NCBI GenBank assembly: GCA_018694835.1
Contig: JABHOG010000004.1
Coordinates: forward strand, 17,216-81,215
Source of the DNA: Planctomycetota bacterium
Lineage (GTDB): Bacteria > Planctomycetota > UBA8108 > UBA1146
Reading direction: 5' to 3'
Length of the DNA stretch: 64,000 bases
The number at the start of each line of letters is the position of its first letter. The first letter of the stretch is position 1. The notes under the pieces are model-generated. The model was given only the letters and a program-made list of their open reading frames with translations. It was not told the origin of the DNA and did no database searches. Positions 54,063 through 62,429 of this stretch are shown here, piece after piece. The position numbers were made by a program, and so were the translations under genes.

Positions 54063-56446
54063 GGTGTTTTCTCCGCCTCCGTGGCTGCAGTCCCTGGTCT
54101 GACCAGGGGAGCGAGCTCCTGATCTCGAACATTGTCTGGATCGGAGAATTGTTGAAGTTTCAGATCGTCCTGGAAGGACCGGACTCCGTGGATCGCATCC
54201 CTGGTGAAGTCGCCTAGATTGTTGAAGCGATCGTCGTTGAGGATGTGTGCGCTCAGGAACACATACAGGTTGTCGCGAGCAGTGTTGGAACCACTCGACT
54301 GGAACAGCTTTCCGATGATGGGAAGATCGCCCAGCAGTGGAACCTTGCTCTGGATCTTGCCTTCCGCCATCTGGGCCAGCCCGCCGATGATGAACATGCC
54401 TCCGTCTGGAATCGTCACCTTTGAACTGATGACATTGGTCGACCGGTCGGGGAGGGCACCGGTTCCGTCGGATACTCCCGAGAAGGAAGACACTTCCAGT
54501 TCCAGTTCCAGCAGTACGACTTCGCTGGAAATGGTAGGAATCAATGAAAGTGTGATTCCGGCACTTTCTGACTGCTGAGAAGTGGTGGTGTTGACATTGG
54601 TCGTATTGGAACTGGTGTAGAAGATCTCGTTCTGGACAGAAATCGAGTTCTCCTGATTGTCGTCCGCCAGGATGAACGGTGTGGCGAGGATGTTGGAGTC
54701 TTCATCTGATTTCAATGCACTCATGATCAATGGGAACTGGCCATCCTGCTGGATCACACCGCTGATTCCGGAGCCACCGATGCCCGGGATCCTGTTGACT
54801 CCCGTGATCACTCCATTGGGATCGACATTGGGAAGCACCTCACTGGCACCGAAGGAACTCAGAAGGATGCCTGTCAGTGCCTGGTCGTCGAGATTTCCGG
54901 CGAGGAACTCGAGAGTGTAGTTGAGACTGGAACTATCTTTCACTTGAACCAGCGCCACCTCGAGAAACACCTGGCTACGACGCTTGTCGATCTGTGTGAG
55001 GATCGCCTCGATCTGCTCGAACTCTTCCGGTTCGGCCTGGATGATCAACGAGTTGGTAGGCTCGTGGGGCACGATCCGTGTTGGAGTGAACTGTTGCTGT
55101 TGTTGCACTCCTCCGGTTCCGCCGGTGGTTCCTCGACTGTTTCGGCTGGTGGTGCCACGGCTAGTGGAGCCCCGGCGCAATGATCCTTCAGATCCTTCGA
55201 CCAGTTGCCGGATGTTATCTGCAAGTTCCTCCGCCTTGAGGTAATTGACCTTGTAGATCCAGGTCGTGTTGCGGATGTTTCGCACCTTGGTGTCGAGTTC
55301 GTCGATCAACTGGTGAACCAGATCGAGTTCTGCCGGATCTGACGACTGGATCAGAATCTTCTGGGTGCGATTGTCCGCGATCAAGCGGGTTGATTCACCC
55401 GCCTGTGTGCTACCGCGACCAAGGGTACCCCGGTTGGCGGTGCTGCCGCCTCGTGCCCCGGAGTTGCTGGGGGTCGGGGTCCTGCGGCCAGTGGAGCCAA
55501 AGGCGGATGTGTCACTCAGGGCTTCCTGGACGATGCTCACGATGTCCTGGGCGTCGGCGTAGAAAAGCTCGCGAATCACAAGTACCTCTTCAGGGCCACG
55601 GACCTCGACATCGATGTATTCGACGAGCCGTTGAATGTGATCGAGGACTCGCATCTTGGCCTTGATGATGAGGGTCTCATTGTTGGTCACGGTGACGATC
55701 TTGAGGCTGCCGCTCTGACTTCCGGCGCCCTGGATTCCGAGTAACTCCTGGAGCGCCTGGCGAACCACGGAGGTCTCGACATGTTGCAACTGCAAGACCA
55801 GCGTGGCCAGTTCATCCCCTGTCTCGAAGTCGGGTTCTGAACCCGCCTCGATGATGGGGCTGACCGGATCGGTGGGTGGTTGGGTCCGTGCGGTGGTCGC
55901 TCGGACGTTGATGACCACGGTGCCGTCGTCGAGGGTGCTCTCCCACAACTCGTAACCGTTGGTTTCGAGAATCGCCTGGACGATGGGATAGGTCAGGGGA
56001 TCGACATCGCCCACCACATCGACAAAAGTCTCCTCGGCAAATGCCGGGTCATTGCCAGTGGAAGGGTAATTCACGAACTTGCCAGAGGTGCGCTGGATGA
56101 AGCGCATCAGGCTCAGAACGGGAAACTTGCCCTCTTCCATCCGGTACATGTCTGGGTTTGAAGCCGCCGAGTCGTCTGCTTCTGCAGTGTTGTTGGCTTC
56201 TGCAGTATCGTTGGCTTCTGCAGTATCGTTGGCTTCTTTACGGGCCGCTTCTTCGGCCGCCTCCTCCGCGGAGGCAGGATCGGGAGGATCCTGAGCCAGC
56301 AGGGCACCTGGAAGTGCAATGCTGAGGGAGATGAACAGTACCAGGATGGCCACTGGGGCCATCGTGGAGGAAAAGATCAGAGTCTCTTCGGTGGAGACTT
56401 TCGAATTGCGGGCCATTGTGACACACCCTTCCGTCGTCGGGTTCAT
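54059..56446 (-). CDS. gspD: Type II secretion outer membrane secretin GspD
   Basis: A 795-residue secretin. I start at ATG 56446 (MNPTTEG), with AAGGAACAG ahead; the track start at 56638 adds unlikely sequence. A signal segment (ILVLFISLSIALPGALLA, about residues 33-50) precedes an EANDTA repeat linker. N-domains follow (LVLQLQHVETSVVRQALQELLG, VIRELFYADAQDIV, YKVNYLKAEELADNIRQLV, RIVPHEPTNSLIIQAEPEE), then the C-terminal secretin barrel with VPLLGDLPIIGKLFQS. It forms the outer membrane gate for folded substrates. A G/T/S-rich insertion lies in an N-domain (about 470-500). Confidence 0.95.
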   Translation of the reverse strand: MNPTTEGCVTMARNSKVSTEETLIFSSTMAPVAILVLFISLSIALPGALLAQDPPDPASAEEAAEEAARKEANDTAEANDTAEANNTAEADDSAASNPDMYRMEEGKFPVLSLMRFIQRTSGKFVNYPSTGNDPAFAEETFVDVVGDVDPLTYPIVQAILETNGYELWESTLDDGTVVINVRATTARTQPPTDPVSPIIEAGSEPDFETGDELATLVLQLQHVETSVVRQALQELLGIQGAGSQSGSLKIVTVTNNETLIIKAKMRVLDHIQRLVEYIDVEVRGPEEVLVIRELFYADAQDIVSIVQEALSDTSAFGSTGRRTPTPSNSGARGGSTANRGTLGRGSTQAGESTRLIADNRTQKILIQSSDPAELDLVHQLIDELDTKVRNIRNTTWIYKVNYLKAEELADNIRQLVEGSEGSLRRGSTSRGTTSRNSRGTTGGTGGVQQQQQFTPTRIVPHEPTNSLIIQAEPEEFEQIEAILTQIDKRRSQVFLEVALVQVKDSSSLNYTLEFLAGNLDDQALTGILLSSFGASEVLPNVDPNGVITGVNRIPGIGGSGISGVIQQDGQFPLIMSALKSDEDSNILATPFILADDNQENSISVQNEIFYTSSNTTNVNTTTSQQSESAGITLSLIPTISSEVVLLELELEVSSFSGVSDGTGALPDRSTNVISSKVTIPDGGMFIIGGLAQMAEGKIQSKVPLLGDLPIIGKLFQSSGSNTARDNLYVFLSAHILNDDRFNNLGDFTRDAIHGVRSFQDDLKLQQFSDPDNVRDQELAPLVRPGTAATEAEKTP
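56175..56238 (-). repeat. 18-bp tandem repeat in gspD (EANDTA linker)
   Basis: Two exact copies of TTGGCTTCTGCAGTATCG (56193-56228), a diverged copy before and a partial one after, encode EANDTA-EANDTA-EANNTA-EADDSA just behind the signal peptide. Being a multiple of 3 bases, copy number could vary without frameshift, changing the linker length before the first N-domain. Confidence 0.8.
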
Positions 56447-56755
56447 GGCTGTTCCTTCTTCCTTGATCGGCTGGATCGGGGATTCTCTTTCGGGGAGATT
56501 CCGGATTCTCCTGGCGGGATGGTTCCAACAGGGGCCCCGGCGTCGACCTCTCAGTTTCTCAATCAACGAGGAAACACGGGTCTGACCATCATTACGCAAA
56601 TGAAATGCCCGTCCATGCCAACCGGGCAAGTTCCACAACTTTATTTTCTAAAGGGAGTTATGGATATTCCGGTAACCATCAATAGGAGGAGCTTGGCTGA
56701 TCTGAGGTAGAGAGTGTAGTGAAATCGAACAGAATAAGGAGAGGGAGACGGTCTC
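56447..56755. other. Spacer between the secretin-N gene and gspD, with leader and promoter
   Basis: 309 bases with no supported gene. It contains the sigma-54 candidate below and a leader of roughly 140 bases ahead of gspD. The break suggests gspD-J form their own transcription unit, distinct from the kinase-activator run. Confidence 0.5.
56595..56610 (-). promoter_or_regulatory. Candidate sigma-54 promoter for gspD-E-F-G-H-I-J
   Basis: On the minus strand GGGCATTTCATTTGCG matches TGGCAYG-N4-TTGCW, with GG and GC correctly 12 bases apart and TTGC intact. It lies about 150 bases ahead of the gspD ATG and just downstream of the operon that encodes a sigma-54 activator. The transcript would start near 56584. 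Confidence 0.55.
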
Positions 56756-57529
56756 TCAGGAAGGGCGATCCAGTTCGTCGAGGAGTTTCTCGACCGCCGG
56801 CCAGAGGTGTTTGGGGGTCCGGATCATCAGGCTGTTGGAGGCCTGATGCGTGATCACGTGAATCGGCTGCCCGCCACGCTCTTTCCAGGCTCGATCCAAC
56901 TCGAGGGCGAGTTCCTTGGCGCGGCCAAAGCGAGTGGCCCAATTGCGTAGCACCGGCCGGTGGGTTCCCGCCACCGGGGGGCAGTCCGCTGCCGAGAGCA
57001 ACTTCAGGTACTGTTCGAGACGGCGAGGGGAAGTACAGGAGATGACGACTGAGCCGGTTCTTGGATCGGGCACAAAACGGCTGTAACGGTCGAGGGCTCC
57101 GATCTCCTGCTCCCTCTTGCGTGCGTCTTCGCGTAGCAATTGGCAGATCGGTTCCGGATCCAGATGCTGCAGTGCGACCACCCGGATCTGGTAGCGCGCC
57201 AACGGCGGCTCGCTGTCGGGATCGGTGGTGGCCCAGTGGGGACCTCGCACCAACCCCTTGCGAATCGGCTTCAGCTCGATCCCTTTCGACTTCAACTGCG
57301 CTCTCAGAATCAGAGCGCTGGAAGAGGAGGAGAGGTTCAGCGGTCGCAGCAGCGGGATCGATCGGTGGCCGAGGATTGGACTCTCCAGGATGACCGACTG
57401 ATCGGTGGCCAGGCTCCAGCCCTGCAGAAGGAAGCCCGCTGGAATCTGACCGGCGGGAATCACCGATTGATTCGATTGTGGCAAAGGAACCAGCAATCCG
57501 ATCCAGCAGGAAAGTAGCACGGGAATCAT
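56756..57529 (-). CDS. Short protein with secretin N-type domains, no secretin barrel
   Basis: A 257-residue protein with a signal segment (MIPVLLSCWIGLLVPLP). Its middle (YQIRVVALQHLDPEPICQLLR and GSVVISCTSPRRLEQYLKLLSAAD) and end (HVITHQASNSLMIRTPKHLWPAVEKLLDELDRP) resemble the N-domains of GspD, but the outer membrane barrel is absent. It may be an auxiliary ring component, pilotin-like partner or a truncated paralogue. It overlaps the FHA activator gene in ATGA and lies 310 bases ahead of gspD. Confidence 0.65.
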   Translation of the reverse strand: MIPVLLSCWIGLLVPLPQSNQSVIPAGQIPAGFLLQGWSLATDQSVILESPILGHRSIPLLRPLNLSSSSSALILRAQLKSKGIELKPIRKGLVRGPHWATTDPDSEPPLARYQIRVVALQHLDPEPICQLLREDARKREQEIGALDRYSRFVPDPRTGSVVISCTSPRRLEQYLKLLSAADCPPVAGTHRPVLRNWATRFGRAKELALELDRAWKERGGQPIHVITHQASNSLMIRTPKHLWPAVEKLLDELDRPS

Positions 57530-59418
57530 GAGGTACCGTCTCTCGGCTCCAGTTGCAGGTTTCGAATTCTGGAGTAGAGAGTGGAGCGTTCGATTCCGAG
57601 GATCTCAGCGGCTCGCTTCTTGTTCCAGTTCACATGATCGAGCACCCGGGAGATGTGCTCTTTCTCCAGTTCCTTCAACGAGATCGGTTGCCACTGAGCG
57701 GTGGAGTCTGCTCCTGGTTTCCGCGATGCGGTGTGATCTAGCCGAAGATCATCGACCTCCAGCAAGGTCGCTGGAGCCAGAATCACGGCACTTTCGATGA
57801 CATTTCTCAGTTGGCGAACATTTCCAGGCCAAGAATGCATTCGCAATGCCGTCATGGCATCCGGGGAGAGTTGCTTACGCTGGGGACTTCTCCCGCAGCA
57901 GAGATCGAGAAAGTGTTCCGCTAGCAAGTCGATGTCACTGGGTCGATCCCGCAGCGGTGGTACTACCACCTCGAGCACCGCAAGCCGGTAGTAGAGGTCT
58001 TCTCTGAAGCGCCCCTGTGCCACCTCCTCTTGTAGATCTCGGTGGGTGGCGGCGACGATTCTCACATCGATGTCGATGGAGTTGTTGCCCCCGACTCTCT
58101 CTAGCCTCTTCTCCTCGAGTAATCTGAGCATCTTGGACTGGGCAGAGGTGGGCAACTCACCGATCTCATCGAGGAAGACCGTACCTCCTGATCCCGCCTC
58201 GAACTTGCCGAGCTTCTGCTGGTCGGCACCGGTGAAGGCACCTTTCTCGTGGCCGAACAGTTCACTCTCGACCAGGTTTTCTGGAATGGCTGCACAGTTC
58301 ATGGCAATGAAGGGAGCCGCTGCTCGACTTCCTTGGTAGTGAATTGCCCTGGCGACCAGTTCCTTCCCGGTGCCGGTTTCTCCCCGGATCAGCACGGTCC
58401 CATCCGTAGGGGCTGTTTTGCGGATGAAGTTACGAACCTGTTCGATCTGAGATGAGCTACCGATGATGGGCATCGAGTCGATCACCGTTCGAACCAGCTC
58501 TTCACGATCGGTAGACAACTCGATCAGGTCTTTTCCGACCGAGAAACTGGCCCCGATGATGCCTGCAGCGATTCCCGCGCCCCACAATTCTTCATTACCG
58601 AAGGGCCGTTGGTCTCCATCCAAGCGGTCGAGGTAGAGGATCCCACCGATGCCGTCGTGGACCGGGATCGGAGCAGCGATCACCGAGCGAATCTCATCGC
58701 CGACGACGCTACGGCGATCTGCGAAGCGCAGGTCTTCCGTGGTATCCCGCGAAATCACGGCTCTTCGCGATTGCATCACTTCGCTATGAATCGTGTGACT
58801 CAGTACGAATCCATGCATGGGGGTTCCACCGCGAGACCATGCAGAGCGGCAGAGCCAGCCATCTTCTTCACTGATCAAGATGGCACCCCGGTCCGCATCG
58901 ATACCTTCAACCAGTAACCGTAGACCTTTTTCAAGGCGCGCCGAGTTCTCCTCGGCTGATCGGCCAAGCAGTGGAGCACAGGAGTGCAGAGCCCCGAGTA
59001 CCTGGCCCGATCGCTTTCCGTCCAGATCTTCGGGAGACACCTCGATTCGATGAACCACCTGGGTTCTGGAAACCGACTCCGATGCCGTCGTGACCGCTGC
59101 TTCAAGTCGAATCTCACAGTCTCCTATGGCGAGCAAGTCGCCCGGTGCCAGTTCAGATTCTCTTATCGGGTCATTGTTGAGATAGGTGCCGTTGGATGAC
59201 TCCAGGTCGACCACATACCAGCGTTGATCCCTGCAACTCAAACGGGCATGGAATCGGCTCGCCGCACCATCGTCGATGGTCACATCGGCTGCCGGATCAC
59301 GGCCGATGATGACTCCGCCTTCTTTGGCCTGTTCGGTCGAGATTTCGACCACAAGAAAGGCGCCGGCAGAGGTACAGATGTGGAGACTGGTGCTCAGGGT
59401 CCACCCCCCTGATTCCAA
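57526..59418 (-). CDS. FHA-GAF-AAA+-Fis sigma-54-dependent transcription activator
   Basis: A 630-residue activator. Residues about 15-105 are an FHA domain (GGVIIGRDPAADVTIDD, SRFHARL, SSNGTYLNN), which binds phosphothreonine. Residues about 150-310 look like a GAF sensor (DRGAILISEEDGWLCRSAW, VIAAPIPVHDGIGGILYLDR). The AAA+ domain has Walker A GETGTGKE, the sigma-54 loop GAFTGA, Walker B GGTVFLDEIGE and arginine fingers. A Fis-type HTH ends it (KKRAAEILGIERSTLYSRI). The start is TTG 59418, overlapping the kinase by 25 bases; ribosome site weak. It probably responds to the adjacent kinase and drives gsp promoters. Confidence 0.9.
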   Translation of the reverse strand: MESGGWTLSTSLHICTSAGAFLVVEISTEQAKEGGVIIGRDPAADVTIDDGAASRFHARLSCRDQRWYVVDLESSNGTYLNNDPIRESELAPGDLLAIGDCEIRLEAAVTTASESVSRTQVVHRIEVSPEDLDGKRSGQVLGALHSCAPLLGRSAEENSARLEKGLRLLVEGIDADRGAILISEEDGWLCRSAWSRGGTPMHGFVLSHTIHSEVMQSRRAVISRDTTEDLRFADRRSVVGDEIRSVIAAPIPVHDGIGGILYLDRLDGDQRPFGNEELWGAGIAAGIIGASFSVGKDLIELSTDREELVRTVIDSMPIIGSSSQIEQVRNFIRKTAPTDGTVLIRGETGTGKELVARAIHYQGSRAAAPFIAMNCAAIPENLVESELFGHEKGAFTGADQQKLGKFEAGSGGTVFLDEIGELPTSAQSKMLRLLEEKRLERVGGNNSIDIDVRIVAATHRDLQEEVAQGRFREDLYYRLAVLEVVVPPLRDRPSDIDLLAEHFLDLCCGRSPQRKQLSPDAMTALRMHSWPGNVRQLRNVIESAVILAPATLLEVDDLRLDHTASRKPGADSTAQWQPISLKELEKEHISRVLDHVNWNKKRAAEILGIERSTLYSRIRNLQLEPRDGTS

Positions 59419-61169
59419 CTTCTCAGGATGCGGTCGCGGTCGAGGAGGCCGAGGATTTGCACCTGGCCGATGCGAGTGTTCCAGCGCGCCAGGTCTCCTT
59501 CACAGCGAATCGCCGGAGCCCCTCGTGGGATGGCATCGATGGGCAGAGTGAAGGTCACTGTGGAGACGAGATTCGCGGGGTCCTCCTGGCGTGAAATCTG
59601 GAGGCGGAACCTGGCACGCTTCGGATCTTCGGAAGGTCTTCGTTCCAGGGTGATGGAATGATCGATTCCTTCCTGGATGAATGCCGATTGCGACTGCTGT
59701 TCCACCTCGATAACAACCGGAACTCCGCTCCGAAGTGCCTCGATGCGGGGAGCGATTCCGCGACCCACCGCCAGGCCTATTCGTAGCCGGTCCCCAGGGC
59801 GTTCCGGATCTTGACCGGTTCTCAACTCGAGATCGGGAGTCCCGAGACAACGCAATCCATCGATGCGCCATCTGCGTAATTCCTTCAGATATGGGAAGGA
59901 AATGGCGCGCGGATCGTTGGCCCACAGTAATGATCCGTCGCGGACCACCGGCGCAATCTGGACATGTCCTCCCGCTGGCTCGGGGAGGGCTGGGTATCTG
60001 AAGAAGCGCTCGACCCGATCTCCGTCTTCTCCGAAATCGTAAGAGAGAAGTTCGTAGGGAGATGAACTGGAGAGGATTCCTCGCAGAAATCCATCGACCT
60101 GGATGCCAGTTTCTACCGCTCGACCGGGCCAATAGGTCCCCAGCAGGATGGCACAGAGAATCAGCGTCATGGCCATCGTGAGTTGTAGGACGGAGAGTCG
60201 AGTTTTGACGGGAGGGTCGATCTTCAGCTGCAATTGTTCCAGTTCCGAAAGCAATGCTCCATGGTCGTGTGGCCGATCTTCCGGACGCTTCTCCAGCATC
60301 CGAAGGACCAGCAGTGCCAGTTCAGGATGGATGCCTGAGCGAAGAGCGGCTGGAGACCTGGCTGGCTCGTTGACCTGGGCGACCATCAAGTCCACCCGAG
60401 AGTCTCTTTCGAAGGGAGGCTTGCCCGTGAGCAGGTGAAACAGCGTTGCGCCGAGACTATAGATGTCGGAGCGCTCGTCGAGAGCCCAGCCCTGGATCTG
60501 TTCGGGGGATCCATACTGAGGAGTGCAAAGAAACTCTGGTTCGTCCTGAGGATTTTCGCCGAGATTTCCCGCCAGGCCGAAGTCCACCAGTTTGACGACT
60601 CCGCGAGAGTCCTGTAGCAAGTTCGAGGGTTTCACATCTCGGTGGATGATGCCGCTTCTGACGGCAGCACGAAGTGCTCGCGCGGCAGAGATGGCGACGC
60701 GAATCGTTTCTGCAGATGACATGGGGCCGTGTTTCTCGACCTGGATCTCGAAACTGGGCCCCTCGAGAAACTCCATCACCAGGTAGGGAGGATCTTCGTC
60801 CTCATGGATGGCGTGAATTTGACCGATATTCGGGTGACTGACTGCAGCGATCGCGCGCGCCTCGGTGAGAAACCTCTCACGGATGTCGACGCTCTCCTGC
60901 AAGCGAGGGTGGATCCTCTTGATGGCAACGGTTCTCTGCAACCGTGGATCACGGGCACGGTAAACCACTCCCATTCCGCCCTCGCCGATTTTTTCTTCGA
61001 TGGAGAAGGAGCCGATCTGGTCGAGGCGAGGAGTTTTCAATGGCCGGGTCTCATCATGTGAACTTCCCGCGTCGGTGGTGTCGCCGGGGGAAAGCCTTCG
61101 ACTGGGAAGCAAGTGAGACCCCTTTCCTGAGAGAAGCGGTCGGGACTTCTCGCCTGAGCACGTGGCCAT
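59394..61169 (-). CDS. Transmembrane Hanks-type Ser/Thr protein kinase
   Basis: A 591-residue kinase starting at ATG 61169 behind AGGA. The cytoplasmic domain has the Gly-loop IGEGGMGVVYRA, Lys84 in VAIKR, HRDVKPSN with catalytic Asp178, DFG Asp196 and SPEQ; all needed residues are intact. A membrane helix (LQLTMAMTLILCAILLGTYWPG, about 330-352) leads to a roughly 240-residue extracytoplasmic domain of beta type with no PASTA or other family I recognise. It probably senses something in the periplasm and phosphorylates a ligand for the FHA domain of its neighbour. Confidence 0.92.
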   Translation of the reverse strand: MATCSGEKSRPLLSGKGSHLLPSRRLSPGDTTDAGSSHDETRPLKTPRLDQIGSFSIEEKIGEGGMGVVYRARDPRLQRTVAIKRIHPRLQESVDIRERFLTEARAIAAVSHPNIGQIHAIHEDEDPPYLVMEFLEGPSFEIQVEKHGPMSSAETIRVAISAARALRAAVRSGIIHRDVKPSNLLQDSRGVVKLVDFGLAGNLGENPQDEPEFLCTPQYGSPEQIQGWALDERSDIYSLGATLFHLLTGKPPFERDSRVDLMVAQVNEPARSPAALRSGIHPELALLVLRMLEKRPEDRPHDHGALLSELEQLQLKIDPPVKTRLSVLQLTMAMTLILCAILLGTYWPGRAVETGIQVDGFLRGILSSSSPYELLSYDFGEDGDRVERFFRYPALPEPAGGHVQIAPVVRDGSLLWANDPRAISFPYLKELRRWRIDGLRCLGTPDLELRTGQDPERPGDRLRIGLAVGRGIAPRIEALRSGVPVVIEVEQQSQSAFIQEGIDHSITLERRPSEDPKRARFRLQISRQEDPANLVSTVTFTLPIDAIPRGAPAIRCEGDLARWNTRIGQVQILGLLDRDRILRSWNQGGGP

Positions 61170-61232
61170 GCTATCCTGCGGTCCCGACAGGGTGACGGGA
61201 CTCTGGCCGGAAGCACAGGAAATAGTCTCTTC

Positions 61233-62429
61233 ATGTCCGCTACTTTCGAAAAAAAACTGTCTGCTGCTGCGGGAGGGGACTTCCGCTCATTGCTGACTGC
61301 CGCATTTCATGCCGCAGGAAAGCACAGTGGCGAGGTCGAGGTGATTCGACTGACAGACGAGGATTTGCAAATCCTCGTCACTTCTGCGGATGAGGCTGCG
61401 GGGCAACGGCTGCTCGGTGCTCTGGTCTCACTTGGATTCGAGGATCCGCAGGAACTTCCGGTCCAGTGGCAGAAAGCCAGTGCCGCTGGAGTTGCCCCGG
61501 AGGGGTTCTACAGCACCACTCACCACCAGACCGAGGTACTGGACGGGGCGGTCTGGCAAGTCCTCCCTCAGCAGCGAATGGATGGTTGCATCACTCGTCG
61601 GGATGGAGCCCTTGCCTGCACCAAGTTGCGAGACGTGCAGGTCGGAGATGAAGTGGCGATCGGGCTGGACGGTGTGCGGTTGCTCGCCGAAAGCGCGACG
61701 GAGACGCGCCCTGCATTTGCCTTCATGTCCAACGATGTTTCCTCCGAGAGGCGAGCCGAGGTTCAGATCCGGGCGGTGGTCGACCTGGCCAGAGCCGCTC
61801 GGGAATCGGGCAAGAAGATCGTATGGGTGCCGGGACCCGTGGTCGTTCACACCGGTGCCGCCAACGACCTGGCTCAACTGACTACAGCAGGCTGGGTCGA
61901 TGCAGTATTGAGTGGAAATGCACTGGCAGTTCACGATATAGAAACACAATTGTACGGCACCAGCCTCGGTGTATCGGTCTCCGATGGAAGCGTGGTAGAG
62001 CATGGCCATTCTCACCACATGAGGGCCATCAACCGGATTCGAGAGCAGGGCTCGATCGAGGCTGCCGTCGCATCCGGGGTCCTCACAGCTGGCTTGATGC
62101 ATGCCCTGGTCGAGCGGAAGGTTCCATTCGTACTGGCGGGATCGATTCGAGATGACGGTCCCTTGCCGGAGACGGTGATGGATCTCATCGAAGCACAGGA
62201 TCGTTATGCGTCCCAGTTACAGGATGCGGGACTGGTCATCATCCTGGCCTCGATGCTCCATGGAATCGGAGTCGGCAACATGTTGCCGGGGAATGTGCCG
62301 TTGGTATGTGTCGATATCCATCCGGCGGTGGCCACCAAACTGGCCGATCGAGGATCGGCACAGGCGCTGGGGATCGTGACCGATGTGGGTCTCTTCGTCC
62401 GTACCCTGCGTGAGCAACTGGTCCGCTAG
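61233..62429 (+). CDS. Archaeal-type ornithine cyclodeaminase (LOR/SDH-domain, TIGR00300 family)
   Basis: A 398-residue protein. The N-terminal 90 residues are the LOR/SDH conserved domain (EVEVIRLTDEDLQILV, LLGALVSLGF). The rest is a deoxyhypusine-synthase-like Rossmann domain (VVDLARAARESGKKIVWVPGPVVVHTGA, VDAVLSGNALAVHDIET, RKVPFVLAGSIRDDGPLP, ASMLHGIGVGNMLP). This family includes the NAD-dependent archaeal ornithine cyclodeaminase and the C-terminal half of cyanobacterial AgrE. The likely reaction is L-ornithine to L-proline plus ammonia. It stands alone: no arginine dihydrolase domain and no arginine genes nearby. Confidence 0.8.
   Translation: MSATFEKKLSAAAGGDFRSLLTAAFHAAGKHSGEVEVIRLTDEDLQILVTSADEAAGQRLLGALVSLGFEDPQELPVQWQKASAAGVAPEGFYSTTHHQTEVLDGAVWQVLPQQRMDGCITRRDGALACTKLRDVQVGDEVAIGLDGVRLLAESATETRPAFAFMSNDVSSERRAEVQIRAVVDLARAARESGKKIVWVPGPVVVHTGAANDLAQLTTAGWVDAVLSGNALAVHDIETQLYGTSLGVSVSDGSVVEHGHSHHMRAINRIREQGSIEAAVASGVLTAGLMHALVERKVPFVLAGSIRDDGPLPETVMDLIEAQDRYASQLQDAGLVIILASMLHGIGVGNMLPGNVPLVCVDIHPAVATKLADRGSAQALGIVTDVGLFVRTLREQLVR

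Noticed and set aside
56620-56640. Alternative sigma-54 site TTGGCATGGACGGGCA on the minus strand
   Set aside because: GG and GC are 11 rather than 12 bases apart; the site at 56595-56610 fits better.
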